A DNA stretch of 64,000 bases from the NCBI GenBank assembly GCA_013398015.1, contig VZRR01010730.1, forward strand, positions 17,109 through 81,108, read 5' to 3'. The stretch comes from Oreocharis arfaki. Lineage: Eukaryota; Chordata; Aves; Passeriformes; Paramythiidae. Shown here piece by piece: positions 61,691-64,000 of this stretch (position 1 is the first letter of the stretch; each line of letters starts with the position of its first letter). The notes under the pieces are model-generated. The model searched no databases. It had not been told where the DNA came from and was given only the letters and a program-made list of their open reading frames with translations. The translations under genes and the position numbers were made by a program.

Positions 61691-64000
61691 GTCTACACTG
61701 ATACTGTGGAAAAGCCTCTGTAAATAAATGTCCTCCTCTACCTGTCACACCTCTGCATTGCAGGGAGTCAACAGGGAAGGACTTTCGACTTCATCTTTTC
61801 TGCTCTTCTGTGTGACTTAGAATCTGACAAGTGTTCTAGTCTTTTTTGAAGAGTTGGGAGATCGGGCAAGGGTGATTTCAGCTGCAGGGATGTCTCATTG
61901 AAGGGGTTTTTTGATGAAATGGGCAATTGCTTTTTGTCAAGATGTATTTGTGAGGCAGAGGAAGGGCCCTGATAGCTGGAGTCGCTTACAAGTAGCTTCC
62001 TGATCTGGATAAATTAATGCAGATTGAAAGTGTTATGATGCTGAGCTGCATCCTCTGTATGAGATTCTCCAGAACTTTGCACCACTCCAAAAACATTGCT
62101 TGCCATGTGACTTTCTACAGGGAGGAGTTCCAGCAATTTTACTTATTTAAGGAAGTTGTGGGTTGGAAAGCATCAGCTCTTTGTGCAATTTGCCGTTTTG
62201 TTTTTATTGATCCTCCACAGTGTCAGACCTGAGTTGGATTTCCATGGCATCATGAAATTTACTGGATAGCCTAAGAGACTTGGAGCAACATGTGTAACTT
62301 GTATTTAAAGGGATCATTGTTTGGTGCCCACCTCTAAAGATGCTGCTGGCATCGCGCTGTTGAGGACATAAATGTTTCTGCAACGACAACGTGTGGAGAG
62401 AAGTCCAGCAGCATTAAACACTGAAGTCCCATGGAGCGTCTTTGGGATGTCAGATCCTGTGTCATTAATGTAAAACAATGAAGTATTTAGAATACAGTTG
62501 TGAATGTCTGTCTGATATTTTATATGGCCAGAAGGGTGAGGGCTCTGTCTGGTTCATTGCTTAACACAAACTCTTAGCATTTTCTGCATCTGCAGTTTAA
62601 AGTGTGATTAGCTTCACAGAGAAAAAAATTAATTTTCTTTATCTAATGCTGCTATTTCAAACTTTAAAGACTTGATTCTCTCATGTAGACAGACCTTGGA
62701 AGCTTTCTGTTCAGTTCTTAAGATTCCCTTGCCAAATGCTGTTGGCCTTTAGTTCAGTTTCTTCGGAAGCTGAATCTCTTGAGGAAAGCTCTTTCTGCTT
62801 TGAAGATGTCAGGTTCCAGGCATCTGAACTCCTCAAAGCCAAATTTGTTTTCTCATTCAAAGCACCTCTTTGCAGCTAGGGCCCTTTGTTTTTAAAGGGA
62901 TATTGCCAATTAAAATTGGCCACTGAGGGTAGATACATCAACTTCAGACCTCTAAATTCTCATGGAAATGTTTTCTAAGAAAACAAATATTCTCTTTGCA
63001 GTATTTAGAACCTGAATATTTTAGCATCAAAAAACTTGTGGTGAAGTGGATAAACAGAAAACCCCTTTTCTCCTACCCTTCTCAAGCCCCCTAAGTTCTG
63101 AGGTGCCAGCAAGTGGCTGTACAAAAAATGTTTGCTTAAATTAGCTTTTGCTTAGTTTCTGATTTCAAGTCCAAAAACTAAATGAGCCATTAAAGGAAAC
63201 CACACTAATGAGATGTGCTACAAAGCAAAATATGCCAAGGGCAAAAAGCAGGCTTTTAATTTGTTCAACTTTAACATCTGGCTGTGATGGACAATGTCAC
63301 TAAACACATTAAGAATATCAGAAATAGGCTTTTGCAATCAGCGCCTCCTGTTTGCCTTTCTCCATTTGCTCACTCATTTTCTTGGCACACAGTGGTGCAG
63401 GGAAATACTTTAAAGGGCAAAGACACCAAGCTGTAAGTTGAACTTTGGTTTGGATGTGGACCATTGGGCCTGGTTGCCAACTCCTTGTTCAGTCAGCTTG
63501 CACCACAGCTGGAACACACACACAAGCACTCTCTCTTTCTGTAAACACTGAGTACCCCAGTGCTGCTTAGGAGTCAGAGATGGGTAGAAGCACCTCTTAG
63601 AACAACAATCTCAAGAAGGCAGGGAGCTAGAGACTTCAAGCAGCAGTAAATCAGAGCAGTTTTCTTGTTAGTCTGTGTTCAGATGCCTGGTGGAATTCCT
63701 GGGGCTAGTATTCCTAGGGCTAGTATGTATAGTCTGAGCTTCTGAAGCAAGAACTTGGGGGCACAGCTGGATTTGCATGGATAAATTCTGCTGTTGATCA
63801 CAGGACAGCTTCCCCTTGAGAATGTCTGGCTCGTGGTGACTCACTGAGAGTATCGATGTGGCCGGCACTTGGTAGCACTTGGCAAAGTGTACCAGCACAG
63901 CCAGAGCCAGCCAGGCTTATTCATCTGGTTAGGACAATTTTCCCTTTTCTCTTTTGATCCCAAAAGCAAACGTCTATCCATGCACATTTAGATTGGTCCC
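61691..64000. other. Non-coding stretch, no gene recognised
   Basis: No recognisable gene, RNA or transposon up to the window edge. A 15-bp tandem duplication lies at 63695-63724, and a motif-dense AT-rich segment lies around 63,240-63,330. Confidence 0.55.
63695..63724 (+). repeat. 15-bp tandem duplication
   Basis: The unit attcctggggctagt is followed immediately by attcctagggctagt, identical but for one base. It is a simple slippage-type duplication. Confidence 0.85.

Noticed and set aside
1..64000. Bacterial or phage systems, CRISPR arrays, tRNA genes
   Set aside because: No direct-repeat/spacer pattern, no tRNA B-box type sequence in a cloverleaf context and no dense coding were found; CR1 elements indicate a bird nuclear genome.

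Overview
This window looks like non-coding vertebrate nuclear DNA, and the organism is most probably a bird. The base composition is AT-leaning and CpG-poor. No reading frame is long and convincing, there are no operon-like gene clusters, and simple repeats are scattered throughout. The diagnostic feature is a set of CR1 LINE fragments, the dominant retrotransposon of bird genomes. They are recognised by the 3' tail (tcatagaat..ggttggaa), by the conserved ORF2 C-terminus and by reverse-transcriptase motifs. I cannot name the species or the locus.

Layout. 1-22.7 kb: unassigned non-coding DNA with a GT-rich low-complexity tract near 9.8 kb, an A-rich tract near 13.5 kb and one unusually long minus-strand open frame (7185-7775). 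22,727-26,197: a 1,735-bp block present twice in direct orientation. The copies are separated by a single N at 24,462 and differ at only six positions, all transitions, with no indels. Each copy carries the same internally deleted, minus-strand CR1. The duplication ends exactly at the gap, so I read it as a false (haplotype) duplication in the assembly rather than biology. 26.2-50 kb: mostly featureless, with a few exon-shaped intervals (minus strand 40.2 and 42.6 kb; plus strand 41.0 and 50.1 kb) that have good splice-site sequences but no recognisable protein. 50-57.3 kb: three further CR1 fragments, minus at 50.6 kb, plus at 53.9-54.7 kb and minus at 56.6-57.3 kb. 57.3-64 kb: non-coding, with a small CpG-enriched patch at 61.5-61.7 kb.

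No tRNA, rRNA, CRISPR array, bacterial gene, intact transposon or confirmed protein-coding exon was found. The window is best described as intergenic or deep-intronic sequence. I did not find evidence for a new biological system. The observations most worth checking are the N-joined duplication, the exon-shaped intervals and the complementary internal deletions of two CR1 copies.
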